The notes: generated by a model from the letters alone, not told the origin. Shown: positions 6,383-13,140, counted from the first letter of the stretch. The stretch is DNA of 15,353 nt from a bacterium (GCA_004299495.1 SCPY01000109.1:1-15353), one strand, 5' to 3'. Made by a program: numbers and translations.

Positions 6383-7817
6383 TATGTATTTCCTCAACTA
6401 CCAGCTCGCCGCCTTCAATTTTAACTACTCTTACCGGCTTATCTTTGTCAATAAAATCGCCCTGGCTTAATACGCTCAGGGTTTTTTCCTCAAACACCGC
6501 CCTTCCCGAAGGCCTTAATATGGTGATGGTTTTGCCGCTCTTTCCCAAATATATATCTAAATCAGGCGCGGAGCGGAACCCGGCTTCTTTTTTCTCGGAG
6601 GCAGATAAGATAATATTTTTCCAGAGCGGGCTCTTAGGTAAAAACTTTAACGCCGCAAGCACCGCGATTATGGTCAGGAGCCCCGCGTAGCCCAGGGTGT
6701 AGAGGGCGCCCGTAAGTTCAATCCGCGGAATATGAAACGGATGTTTTATCAGGGCCAGGAAAACGCCTGAGATAATCAGGCATATGCCGCCCGCTCCGGC
6801 AATGCCAAAGCCGGGGATGACAAATATCTCTAAGGATAAAAGGATTATACCCGTGGCAAACATCAGGATCTCCGTCCAGTTGGCAAGGCCGGCCAGATAA
6901 TGGCCCCAGAAGAAGAGCGCCAGGCATAAAACCCCCAGAGTTCCGGAGAGCCCCCAGCCGGGGATCTTTAATTCAAAGATTATGCCTAGGAATCCTAAGC
7001 TCAAAAGCAAAGGGCTCAGCATAGGGTGGGTGATAAAACGCACCATCACCTCTGACCAAGTAGGTTTTAATTCGGTTATTTTTGCTTCTTTTAATTTCAG
7101 ATATTCTAAAATCTCCTTGCGGTTATTTAAAATCTCCCCTGCTATCCCTAATTCCTTTGCCTCTTTCGCGGTGAGATTAAGCAGTTTGCCTTTGGGGTTT
7201 ATGGTTTTGATAACCTGGATTTCCCTTTCTTTGTATTGAGATTTTATTTCTTCTAATTCCTGTGCAGTCAAAATCTTAATTTCATCTTTTATCTTTACTA
7301 ATTTTACCTCTATATCTTTATCCACCATCGCCAGGGCTAAATTTGCCGGATGACGATTTTGCTCGGCAACGGCCTTAAACTTGGCCCTGAGAGCCGAAAC
7401 TGTTTTTTCATCGGTAAGCTCGTCTTTTCCGCCAAATCCGCCGATAGCCCGCGGCTCGGCAGAGCCGATGCTTGAACCCTCGGACATAATGATTTTTTCG
7501 CAGGCCAGGCTAATCAGCGCTCCTGCTGACCAGGCCTGGTCGTCAATAAAGGCAATAGTGGGGATGGGTTTTACTTTTTCTAAGGAGTCGGTAATCTCAA
7601 CCGCGGCATCTACCCGGCCGCCGAAGGTATCTATCTCTAAGATTACTGCCTGGGCGTTATTTCCCTTTGCCTCGGAAAGGGCGCGCTTGATAAAACTGGA
7701 GAGGCCAAGATCAATAATGCCCTTTACCGGAATAACATAAACCGGATTTTGGTTCTGGGAAAAGGAAACAGAGGCGATAGCTAAGAAAATAATAAAAAGG
7801 GACACAATTTTCTTCAT
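6375..7817 (-). CDS. Long NfeD-family protein with ClpP-like membrane serine protease domain
   Basis: The 480-residue product has a signal peptide (1-20), a ClpP-like serine protease domain (25-250), four or five membrane helices (about 270-400) and a C-terminal OB-like NfeD domain (425-480). The protease core shows EIDTFGGRVDAA at 61-72, the nucleophile Ser97 in AWSAGA, and SSIGSAEP at 115-122. Lys138 is placed to complete a Ser-Lys dyad; these numbers coincide with Ser97/Lys138 as I recall them for archaeal PH1510. Such proteases cut stomatin/flotillin partners, and floA is two genes downstream. The start ATG at 7817 is chosen because it begins a good signal peptide; an in-frame earlier start at 7856 would lie at the -35 box. 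There is no SD, and the transcript would have only a few leader bases. Confidence 0.92.
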   Translation of the reverse strand: MKKIVSLFIIFLAIASVSFSQNQNPVYVIPVKGIIDLGLSSFIKRALSEAKGNNAQAVILEIDTFGGRVDAAVEITDSLEKVKPIPTIAFIDDQAWSAGALISLACEKIIMSEGSSIGSAEPRAIGGFGGKDELTDEKTVSALRAKFKAVAEQNRHPANLALAMVDKDIEVKLVKIKDEIKILTAQELEEIKSQYKEREIQVIKTINPKGKLLNLTAKEAKELGIAGEILNNRKEILEYLKLKEAKITELKPTWSEVMVRFITHPMLSPLLLSLGFLGIIFELKIPGWGLSGTLGVLCLALFFWGHYLAGLANWTEILMFATGIILLSLEIFVIPGFGIAGAGGICLIISGVFLALIKHPFHIPRIELTGALYTLGYAGLLTIIAVLAALKFLPKSPLWKNIILSASEKKEAGFRSAPDLDIYLGKSGKTITILRPSGRAVFEEKTLSVLSQGDFIDKDKPVRVVKIEGGELVVEEIHNV

Positions 7818-7827
7818 GGTAAACACT

Positions 7828-7856
7828 ACAATAACACCTAAAATTATGTTTGTCAA
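7828..7856 (-). promoter_or_regulatory. Promoter of the NfeD-FloA operon
   Basis: On the minus strand TTGACA (7856-7851) is followed by a 17-base spacer and TATTGT (7833-7828). The predicted transcript start is near 7821, leaving only about 2-4 leader bases before the ATG at 7817. Its -35 box overlaps that of the divergent lipoprotein promoter. Confidence 0.6.
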
Positions 7857-7878
7857 ATAGAGAAAAGCGCGGTATAAT
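7850..7878 (+). promoter_or_regulatory. Promoter of the lipoprotein / tRNA-Ala unit
   Basis: TTGTCA (7850-7855), a 17-base spacer and a perfect TATAAT (7873-7878). Transcript start is expected near 7885, giving a leader of about 28 bases with AAGGAG before the ATG at 7913. The -35 hexamer lies on the same TTTGTCAAA bases as the -35 of the minus-strand NfeD promoter. Confidence 0.75.
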
Positions 7879-7912
7879 AACTTTTCTTAAAATATAAAAA
7901 GGAGCCAGACAA

Positions 7913-8305
7913 ATGAGTAAAAACTTGATTGTCCTGTTATTTTTAGCCTTCGCGGCATCAGGCTGCGCTACTCTGGAATATCAAGGTAAAATAAATACCC
8001 TGGAGGGCCGGGCAGAGCAGTTGCAAAAAGAAAATGCCATGCTTAGGGATAAAGTGGTTGCCCTGGAGGATGCCCTATCTGATGCTACCAAGAAGCAGAA
8101 GGTAGTCTTGAAGGCGCCAACCGGCAGGGATATCCAAACTGCCTTAAAAAATGCCGGCTTTTACCAAGGGGAAATTGACGGAAAAATCGGCACAAAGACT
8201 AAAGGGGCGGTGATGAAGTTCCAGGAGGCAAACGGCCTTAACCCTGATGGCTCTGTGGGCAGCCGCACCTGGGAAAAGCTTTCGGAATACACTAAACAAG
8301 AATAA
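7913..8305 (+). CDS. Lipoprotein with coiled coil and peptidoglycan-binding domain
   Basis: The 130-residue product has a short signal peptide ending in AASGC, with Cys18 as the likely lipidated residue (Ala rather than Leu at -3 is a tolerated variant). A heptad-rich coiled coil follows (about 24-60, INTLEGRAEQLQKENAML). The C-terminal domain (about 70-126) is the PG_binding_1 fold: IQTALKNAGFYQGEIDGKIG, TKGAVMKFQEANGL and DGSVGSRTWEKL. This architecture suggests an outer-membrane lipoprotein that holds the cell wall, perhaps as a trimer or dimer through the coiled coil. AAGGAG lies 8 bases before the ATG. It has its own promoter and ends 13 bases before tRNA-Ala, so the two are likely cotranscribed. 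Confidence 0.88.
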   Translation: MSKNLIVLLFLAFAASGCATLEYQGKINTLEGRAEQLQKENAMLRDKVVALEDALSDATKKQKVVLKAPTGRDIQTALKNAGFYQGEIDGKIGTKTKGAVMKFQEANGLNPDGSVGSRTWEKLSEYTKQE

Positions 8306-8318
8306 TTCTGCATTTGTC

Positions 8319-8392
8319 GGGGCTGTAGTGAAAAGGGATCACACAACAATGGCATTGTTGGATTAGGGGTTCAATTCCCCTCAGCTCCACCA
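8319..8392 (+). tRNA. tRNA-Ala (anticodon GGC)
   Basis: All arms fold: acceptor GGGGCTG (8319-8325) with CAGCTCC (8382-8388, one G-U); D arm GTGA-AAAGGGA-TCAC; anticodon stem CAACA/TGTTG with loop ATGGCAT (8349-8355), anticodon GGC; variable loop GATT; T arm AGGGG-TTCAATT-CCCCT. Discriminator A8389 is followed by an encoded CCA (8390-8392), unlike tRNA-Leu in this window. The acceptor here has U-G at the 3:70 pair in reversed order (G3-U70), the alanine identity element. The last 12 bases are overlapped by the 3' end of the opposing HTH/endonuclease-like gene. Confidence 0.96.
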
Positions 8393-9073
8393 TTTCTTTA
8401 TTACCGTTTCTCCGATCGCCTGCAGCCGGAATTGAAGGTCGGTGCTTAGGTAGTGTATCGCGCATATCCCTTTATAATCCTTCCTTAATGTAGGCTTTCC
8501 TTTTGTTCTTCCGTCCGGCTTGCTCTTATAAAAATTAGCCAAGGGTATTCCTGTTACATCCGACCAATATTTATTAAGTTCCGTCAAGTTTTGATCGCAT
8601 CTATACATTATCCTGCAGCGTAACTTATTTTCGTTAATATCAAAAGACGTCCTTAATAGATTAACAAAACAGCGTATTATCTCCGGATTGGAATTTCCAA
8701 GGACTAAGCATTTGGTAGAAGGATACTTTGCCCCCTCGCATAAATATAGTAACCCGCATATAAGCCGGCCGATTTCCCGATTTTTAACTGCAAGTTTAGC
8801 AAAGTGTTTTACTTCACTACGAATTTTTTCTTTCCACCGCTCTATTTTCTCGTAATTCGCCTTTAAGGCCAGAGGCCTTCCTAACGCCCCGGAATCAAGA
8901 ATCTTTTGCCTGATATGCTCTTTTTGTTTAGCTGTAAGCTGAATATCCCTAACCCATCCAGAAACGGTGCTCTTAGGTATTTTCATTGTTAAACTAATTT
9001 CCCCTACTGACCAGCCTTGGCTTCTTAAATTGCGCATCTTTTGTTTTATCTGTCGCGAGTATTCTTTAACCAT
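8381..9073 (-). CDS. HTH protein with single LAGLIDADG-like domain (putative homing endonuclease)
   Basis: The 230-residue protein begins with a helix-turn-helix (about 18-45, WSVGEISLTMKIPKSTVSGWVRD) and a basic linker helix (to about 100). The second half opens with ICGLLYLCEGAK (105-116), which resembles a LAGLIDADG helix with Glu113 as the acidic residue. It continues with the alternating strand/helix pattern of that fold (CLVLGNSNPEIIRCFVNLLR, then LRCRIMYRCDQN, and AIHYLSTDL). One motif per chain would mean a homodimer on a palindromic site. AAGGATAA precedes the ATG. The stop codon and final Trp-Trp-Ser are read from the complement of the tRNA-Ala 3' end. Copy B of a shared upstream element lies 50 bases before the start. 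The HTH is clear; nuclease activity is inferred from pattern only. Confidence 0.65.
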   Translation of the reverse strand: MVKEYSRQIKQKMRNLRSQGWSVGEISLTMKIPKSTVSGWVRDIQLTAKQKEHIRQKILDSGALGRPLALKANYEKIERWKEKIRSEVKHFAKLAVKNREIGRLICGLLYLCEGAKYPSTKCLVLGNSNPEIIRCFVNLLRTSFDINENKLRCRIMYRCDQNLTELNKYWSDVTGIPLANFYKSKPDGRTKGKPTLRKDYKGICAIHYLSTDLQFRLQAIGETVIKKWWS

Positions 9074-9122
9074 TTATCCTTACCAGCATAGCTACTTTTA
9101 GCCTGAATTTCCAAAAATCCTT

Positions 9123-9170
9123 CTACTATATATGACGTAAAAGAGTATGATTTTCGTTCAAAAATTTTAG
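9123..9170 (-). repeat. Upstream element, copy B (shared with 4305-4353)
   Basis: This 48-base copy has the same two conserved blocks as copy A (TTGAACGAAAAT and ACGTCATATATAGTAG on the minus strand), separated by a diverged stretch of equal overall spacing. As in copy A it sits upstream of a minus-strand gene with accessory character and is oriented the same way relative to it. Confidence 0.7.
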
Positions 9171-9179
9171 TTATAGTAA

Positions 9180-9330
9180 TCCCGTCTTAAGCTGTCGCCA
9201 GCCTGCCGAGCCGTTCACGCATTGCAAAAGCTCGAAGCCCCGCCCCAGCGGAGCGCCAAGTGAGGCTTTGCCCCAGCAAAGCCGAACGGTGAATCGGGAG
9301 ATACGGGAGCGCGCTCCGCGCGCGGAACAT
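9180..9330. other. G+C-rich hairpin cluster in a 410-base gene-free region
   Basis: The 9074-9484 gap holds no convincing gene. Within it, nested pairings can be drawn: TCCCGT (9180-9185) with ACGGGA (9303-9308), CCGA (9206-9209) with TCGG (9294-9297), and CCGTTC (9211-9216) with GAACGG (9284-9289). These enclose CCGC-CCCA-GCGG (9240-9251) and a perfect hairpin GGCTTTG-CCCCAG-CAAAGCC (9264-9283). A 12-base perfect palindrome GGAGCGCGCTCC follows at 9306-9317. This could be a structured RNA, a REP-like palindromic unit or the end of a mobile element. I cannot match it to a known RNA family. Confidence 0.5.
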
Positions 9331-9420
9331 TAACATAGATTGAAGTTATTTTAACGGAACTTGCTGAATACAGGTTCTAACCTTATCCAGTAAGGACCAT
9401 AAAAATTTCGTTAAAATCAA

Positions 9421-9447
9421 AAGGCGGCATAACCGGCCGCCTTTTTT
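9421..9447 (+). terminator. Rho-independent terminator
   Basis: Perfect 8-base stem AAGGCGGC / GCCGCCTT (9421-9428, 9436-9443) with 7-base loop ATAACCG, running into six T residues. It points along the plus strand. The nearest upstream plus-strand genes are the lipoprotein and tRNA-Ala over 1 kb away, with an antisense gene in between, so either that transcript is long or an unannotated plus-strand RNA from the hairpin region ends here. Confidence 0.88.
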
Positions 9448-9448
9448 G

Positions 9449-9478
9449 TTGGTAATGGCCGCAAGGTTATGCTAAAAT
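9449..9478 (+). promoter_or_regulatory. Extended -10 promoter of the nfo-leuS operon
   Basis: TTGGTA (9449-9454), an 18-base spacer, and TAAAAT (9473-9478) with an extended -10 TG one base upstream (9470-9471). The expected start falls on or beside the A of the nfo ATG at 9485, so the message would be leaderless. There is no SD before that ATG, which agrees. Confidence 0.65.
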
Positions 9479-9484
9479 TAACAA

Positions 9485-10339
9485 ATGCGGAATTTGCGGT
9501 TGGGAGTACATGTCTCTATTGCCGGACATATCTATGAGGCAATTGACAGGGCGGCTGCCTTGGGCTGTAACACCATGCAGATTTTCTCCCGCGACCCCCG
9601 GCAGTGGCGTAAAAAAAGGCTGGCCCAGGATGATATGGAGGAATTCAGGAGGAGAAGGGCGGAAAGCGGCATCGCGCCTGTCTTTGTACATATTCCTTAT
9701 TTAGCAAATCTTGCCTCGCCTTATTCGGTTTTGTATAGAAATTCAATCAAGGCCTATGTTGAAGATATAAAGGAGGCCGAGGCATTAGGCGCGGAATACC
9801 TGGTTACCCATATGGGAAGCCATAAGAAAAGCGGGGAGGCGATAGGCATAAAGAGGATTACTTCAGGCCTAAATAAGATTTTAGAAAGGACCAAAAAATC
9901 GCCGGTGAAAATACTTTTAGAAAACACCGCGGGCAGCGGCTCTTGGTTGGGCTATAAATTTGAGCACAGCCGCCGGATTATTGACGGCATTGAACAGAAA
10001 AACAGAATCGGGGCCTGCTTTGATACCTGCCATGGCTATTCGGCAGGATATGACCTGGCAGACGAGCAGGGTTATCAGGAAACTATCCGCCAGCTGGATG
10101 AAATTGTGGGCTTAGAGCGGCTAAAGTTAATTCATCTTAATGACACCAAGGATAAATTGGGGTCCAAGCGCGACAGGCATGAGCATATCGGTAAAGGGAA
10201 AATTGGATTAGAAGGATTCCGCCGCCTGGTAAACGACCGGCGCTTAAAAGACACCGCATTTATTATGGAGACGCCCAAGGATTCGGATGACTCAGACAGG
10301 ATTAACCTAGCCGCGGTGAGAAGGCTGGCCAATAAGTAG
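9485..10339 (+). CDS. nfo: Endonuclease IV (AP endonuclease)
   Basis: Endonuclease IV cleaves 5' to abasic sites and removes 3' blocking groups in base-excision repair, using a trinuclear zinc centre. The 284 residues are of family length and start exactly at the family N terminus (LGVHVSIAG). All nine metal ligands known from the E. coli enzyme are in place: His69, His109, Glu146, Asp180, His183, His217, Asp230, His232 and Glu262. They lie in the motifs VFVHIPY, VTHMGSH, LLENTAG, FDTCHGYSAGYD, LIHLNDTK, RDRHEHIGKG and METP. The gene is the first of an operon with a response regulator, leuS and a ComEA-like gene. It lacks an SD, and the promoter's predicted start coincides with the ATG. Confidence 0.96.
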   Translation: MRNLRLGVHVSIAGHIYEAIDRAAALGCNTMQIFSRDPRQWRKKRLAQDDMEEFRRRRAESGIAPVFVHIPYLANLASPYSVLYRNSIKAYVEDIKEAEALGAEYLVTHMGSHKKSGEAIGIKRITSGLNKILERTKKSPVKILLENTAGSGSWLGYKFEHSRRIIDGIEQKNRIGACFDTCHGYSAGYDLADEQGYQETIRQLDEIVGLERLKLIHLNDTKDKLGSKRDRHEHIGKGKIGLEGFRRLVNDRRLKDTAFIMETPKDSDDSDRINLAAVRRLANK

Positions 10340-10347
10340 GCAATAGC

Positions 10348-10737
10348 ATGGCATATAAATTATTATTAGCGGATGATGAGAAGGAAACGGTTGAGCTTTT
10401 GCAAAAACGGCTCATCAAAGAGGGCTATGAGGTAACGGTTGCCTTTGACGGAGAAGAGGCGTTAGCAAAGATAAAGGAGTCTAATCCTGACGTGGTTCTC
10501 TTAGACCTGGATATGCCAAAACGTAACGGCTATGAGGTGCTTAAAGAAATAAGGGAGAAATTTAAGGATAAATGGAGGCCGGTAATTATTTTTACGGGAA
10601 AGGGCGGGATAGAAGCGTTAGAAAAGTGTTATAATATGGAAGCGGACCATTATTTGACCAAGCCCTGCAATATGGAAGCCATACTGCAGGCAATCCGGAC
10701 AATGATTTCCCTGATTCCGGCGCGGGCAAAGGTATAA
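10348..10737 (+). CDS. Stand-alone response-regulator receiver (CheY-like)
   Basis: The 129-residue protein is a receiver domain only, with no output domain. The acidic pair is Asp9-Asp10, the phosphoacceptor is Asp53 in LLDLDMP, Thr83 is the conserved Thr/Ser in IIFTGKGG, and Lys105 lies in LTKP. All are as in active receivers. Phosphotransfer from an unseen histidine kinase would be read out by protein contact, as for CheY or Spo0F. The gene lies 8 bases after nfo and 3 bases before leuS, an odd place for a signalling protein; no kinase is in the window. Its SD is poor, so translation may depend on ribosomes arriving from nfo. Confidence 0.92.
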   Translation: MAYKLLLADDEKETVELLQKRLIKEGYEVTVAFDGEEALAKIKESNPDVVLLDLDMPKRNGYEVLKEIREKFKDKWRPVIIFTGKGGIEALEKCYNMEADHYLTKPCNMEAILQAIRTMISLIPARAKV

Positions 10738-10740
10738 AAT

Positions 10741-13140
10741 ATGCTCTATCCATTTAAGGAAATAGAAGAGAAGTGGCAAAAACTCTGGCAGGAGAAGAAA
10801 TCTTTTAAGGCCGAGGTTTCTGACAGGCCGAAATTCTATTGCCTGGAGATGTTTCCCTATCCCTCCGGCAAGATTCATATGGGCCACGTGCGTAACTATA
10901 CTATCTCGGATGTGCACAGCCGTTATAAGTGGATGCAGGGATTCCAGGTATTGCATCCGATGGGCTTTGACGCCTTTGGCCAGCCCGCGGAGAACGCCGC
11001 TATCAAAAATAAGAGCAAGCCTGGCCTCTGGACGCGCAAATGCATTGACTGGATGAAGGAAGAATTAAAGAAGATGGGTTTTTCCTACGATTGGGATAGA
11101 GAGCTTTCCACCTGCGACAGTAGTTATTATAAATGGAACCAATGGATATTCTTAAAGATGTTTGAGCGCGGACTGGCCTATAGAGGGAAATCTAACGTCA
11201 ACTGGTGCCCTTCCTGCGAGACCACCCTGGCTAACGAGGAAGTTATTGATGAGGGCTGCTGGAGGTGCCACGAAAAAGTCCAGCAGAAGGAGCTGGAGCA
11301 GTGGTTTCTGAAGATTACGGAATACAAGGAGCGCTTACTTGAGGATTTAAAACAACTGGCGCATTGGCCGCAGCGCGTAATCGCGATGCAGACGAACTGG
11401 ATCGGCAAGAGCCAGGGGGTAGAGATATATTTTCGCCTTAAGGATAGCGATAAAGTAATCCCGGTGTTTACTACCCGGCCGGATACCATCTTCGGGGCAA
11501 CCTATGTGGTTTTAGCTCCGGAGCATCCTCTGGTGAAAGAGCTTATCAGGGGAAAGCCGCGGGAAAAGGAGATCCGGGAATTTATTGAGAAGGTAAGCAG
11601 AGAAAGCAAGATTGCGCGAGCCGCATCTGACGTGAAAAAGGAGGGTATCTTTACCGGAAGCTATGCCATAAATCCGGTAAATAATGAATCCATTCCCGTC
11701 TGGATTGCGGATTATGTTTTGATGGAATACGGCACCGGCGCGATTATGGCAGTTCCTACCCACGACCAGAGGGATTTTATTTTTGCCAGAGAACATAATC
11801 TACCAATGAGGATAGTTATTGGAAGAATCGATAACTCGCGAACTCAAGAACCCCAAGAACTAAATGAGGCTTATGAAGGCGAAGGAATCCAGGTTAACTC
11901 CGGGCAGTTTGACGGGCTGCCGAATCAAGAAGCAAAAATCAAGATTGCCCAATGGATGGAAAAAGAAGGCACCGGTAAGATTCAAACCCATTGGCGCCTT
12001 AGGGATTGGTTGATTTCCCGCCAGCGCTATTGGGGAACGCCCATTCCTATTATTTACTGCCGGCAATGCGGTGTGGTGCCGGTGGCCTATGGGGATCTGC
12101 CGGTAAAATTGCCTGAAGACGCGCCCTTTACCGGAGAAGGGGGCAGCCCTTTGGGCAAGGTCAAAGAGTTTGTAAACACGCCTTGCCCTAAATGCAAGGC
12201 TCCAGCCCGGCGCGAAACCGACACTATGGCCACTTTCTTTGATTCTTCCTGGTATTTCCTGAGGTTTTGTTCGCCTCAATCTAAAGACAGCCCTTTTGAT
12301 ATTGGTGAGGCCAAATACTGGATGCCGGTTGACCAATATATAGGAGGCATTGAGCACGCTATCCTGCATCTGCTCTATTCCCGCTTTTTTACCAAATTCT
12401 TTAAGGATTTAGGAATGATAGGTTTTGACGAGCCGTTCACCCGCTTGTTGACCCAGGGAATGGTTTTAAAAGACGGCGAGGTGATGTCCAAGTCGCGAGG
12501 CAATATAGTTGATCCGGATTCCATCATCAAACAATACGGCGCGGATACCCTGCGGCTGTTTATCCTTTTTGCCGCGCCTCCGGAGACCGAATTAGAATGG
12601 GATGACCGCGGCATAGAAGGGGCGTTTAAGTTCTTAAACCGCGTCTGGAGGATCCAGGAAAATCTAAAGGAAAAAGCGGATCCGCAGTTAATAAAGGCCC
12701 TGCATAGGGCCATAAAAAAGATTACCGAGGATTTTGAGGGCTTTAAATTTAATACGGCAATCGCCGGCCTTATGGAATTAGTTAACGCTATCTATCAGTT
12801 TGGCGCGGATAAGGCGGTTTTTTCCCAATTGTTAATAATGCTTAGTCCGATCGCCCCGCATTTCTGCGAAGAGCTCTGGCAGGGACTGGGTAACGCCCAG
12901 AGCATCCTCAAGGCCAACTGGCCAAAATACGACCCAAGCTTATTAGTGGAAGAAAATATCACTATCGTGATTCAGGTAAACGGAAAGGTCAGGGGCACCA
13001 TCGCGGTAAATAAGGATATATCCGAAGATAAGCTTAAAGAGGCATGCCTGAATGATGAAGCGGTAAAGAAGTGGCTTAAAGATTCAGCCGTAAAAAAGAT
13101 TGTGGTGGTGCCGGGAAAGCTGGTGAATATCGTTGTTTAA
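10741..13140 (+). CDS. leuS: Leucyl-tRNA synthetase
   Basis: LeuRS charges tRNA-Leu and edits mischarged products. The 799 residues are shorter than E. coli's 860 but all parts are visible. The class I HIGH motif is HMGH at 46-49, and a zinc knuckle has Cys156, Cys159, Cys173 and Cys176. The CP1 editing domain shows TTRPDT at 244-249 and GTGAIMAVPTHDQRD at 331-345, including the conserved Asp345. The KMSKS loop appears as VMSKS at 581-585. A second CxxC pair set near CRQCG and CPKC around 440-483 may bind zinc. The anticodon-binding helical bundle and the C-terminal domain (VNGKVRGTI) follow. The start is 3 bases after the response regulator. A tRNA-Leu gene lies 6 kb upstream but is not linked in expression. 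Confidence 0.97.
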   Translation: MLYPFKEIEEKWQKLWQEKKSFKAEVSDRPKFYCLEMFPYPSGKIHMGHVRNYTISDVHSRYKWMQGFQVLHPMGFDAFGQPAENAAIKNKSKPGLWTRKCIDWMKEELKKMGFSYDWDRELSTCDSSYYKWNQWIFLKMFERGLAYRGKSNVNWCPSCETTLANEEVIDEGCWRCHEKVQQKELEQWFLKITEYKERLLEDLKQLAHWPQRVIAMQTNWIGKSQGVEIYFRLKDSDKVIPVFTTRPDTIFGATYVVLAPEHPLVKELIRGKPREKEIREFIEKVSRESKIARAASDVKKEGIFTGSYAINPVNNESIPVWIADYVLMEYGTGAIMAVPTHDQRDFIFAREHNLPMRIVIGRIDNSRTQEPQELNEAYEGEGIQVNSGQFDGLPNQEAKIKIAQWMEKEGTGKIQTHWRLRDWLISRQRYWGTPIPIIYCRQCGVVPVAYGDLPVKLPEDAPFTGEGGSPLGKVKEFVNTPCPKCKAPARRETDTMATFFDSSWYFLRFCSPQSKDSPFDIGEAKYWMPVDQYIGGIEHAILHLLYSRFFTKFFKDLGMIGFDEPFTRLLTQGMVLKDGEVMSKSRGNIVDPDSIIKQYGADTLRLFILFAAPPETELEWDDRGIEGAFKFLNRVWRIQENLKEKADPQLIKALHRAIKKITEDFEGFKFNTAIAGLMELVNAIYQFGADKAVFSQLLIMLSPIAPHFCEELWQGLGNAQSILKANWPKYDPSLLVEENITIVIQVNGKVRGTIAVNKDISEDKLKEACLNDEAVKKWLKDSAVKKIVVVPGKLVNIVV

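Noticed and set aside
6383..6397. TTG start of the short NfeD gene at 6397
   Set aside because: No SD upstream, whereas ATG 6382 has GAGGA at normal distance.
7818..7856. Earlier in-frame start of the long NfeD protein at 7856
   Set aside because: It would begin within the -35 box of the promoter and put a second hydrophobic stretch before a normal signal peptide.
9046..9114. 22-codon leader ORF (TTG 9114) overlapping the start of the HTH/LAGLIDADG-like gene
   Set aside because: AAGGA precedes it, but TTG start, short length and no recognisable peptide make it no better than chance.
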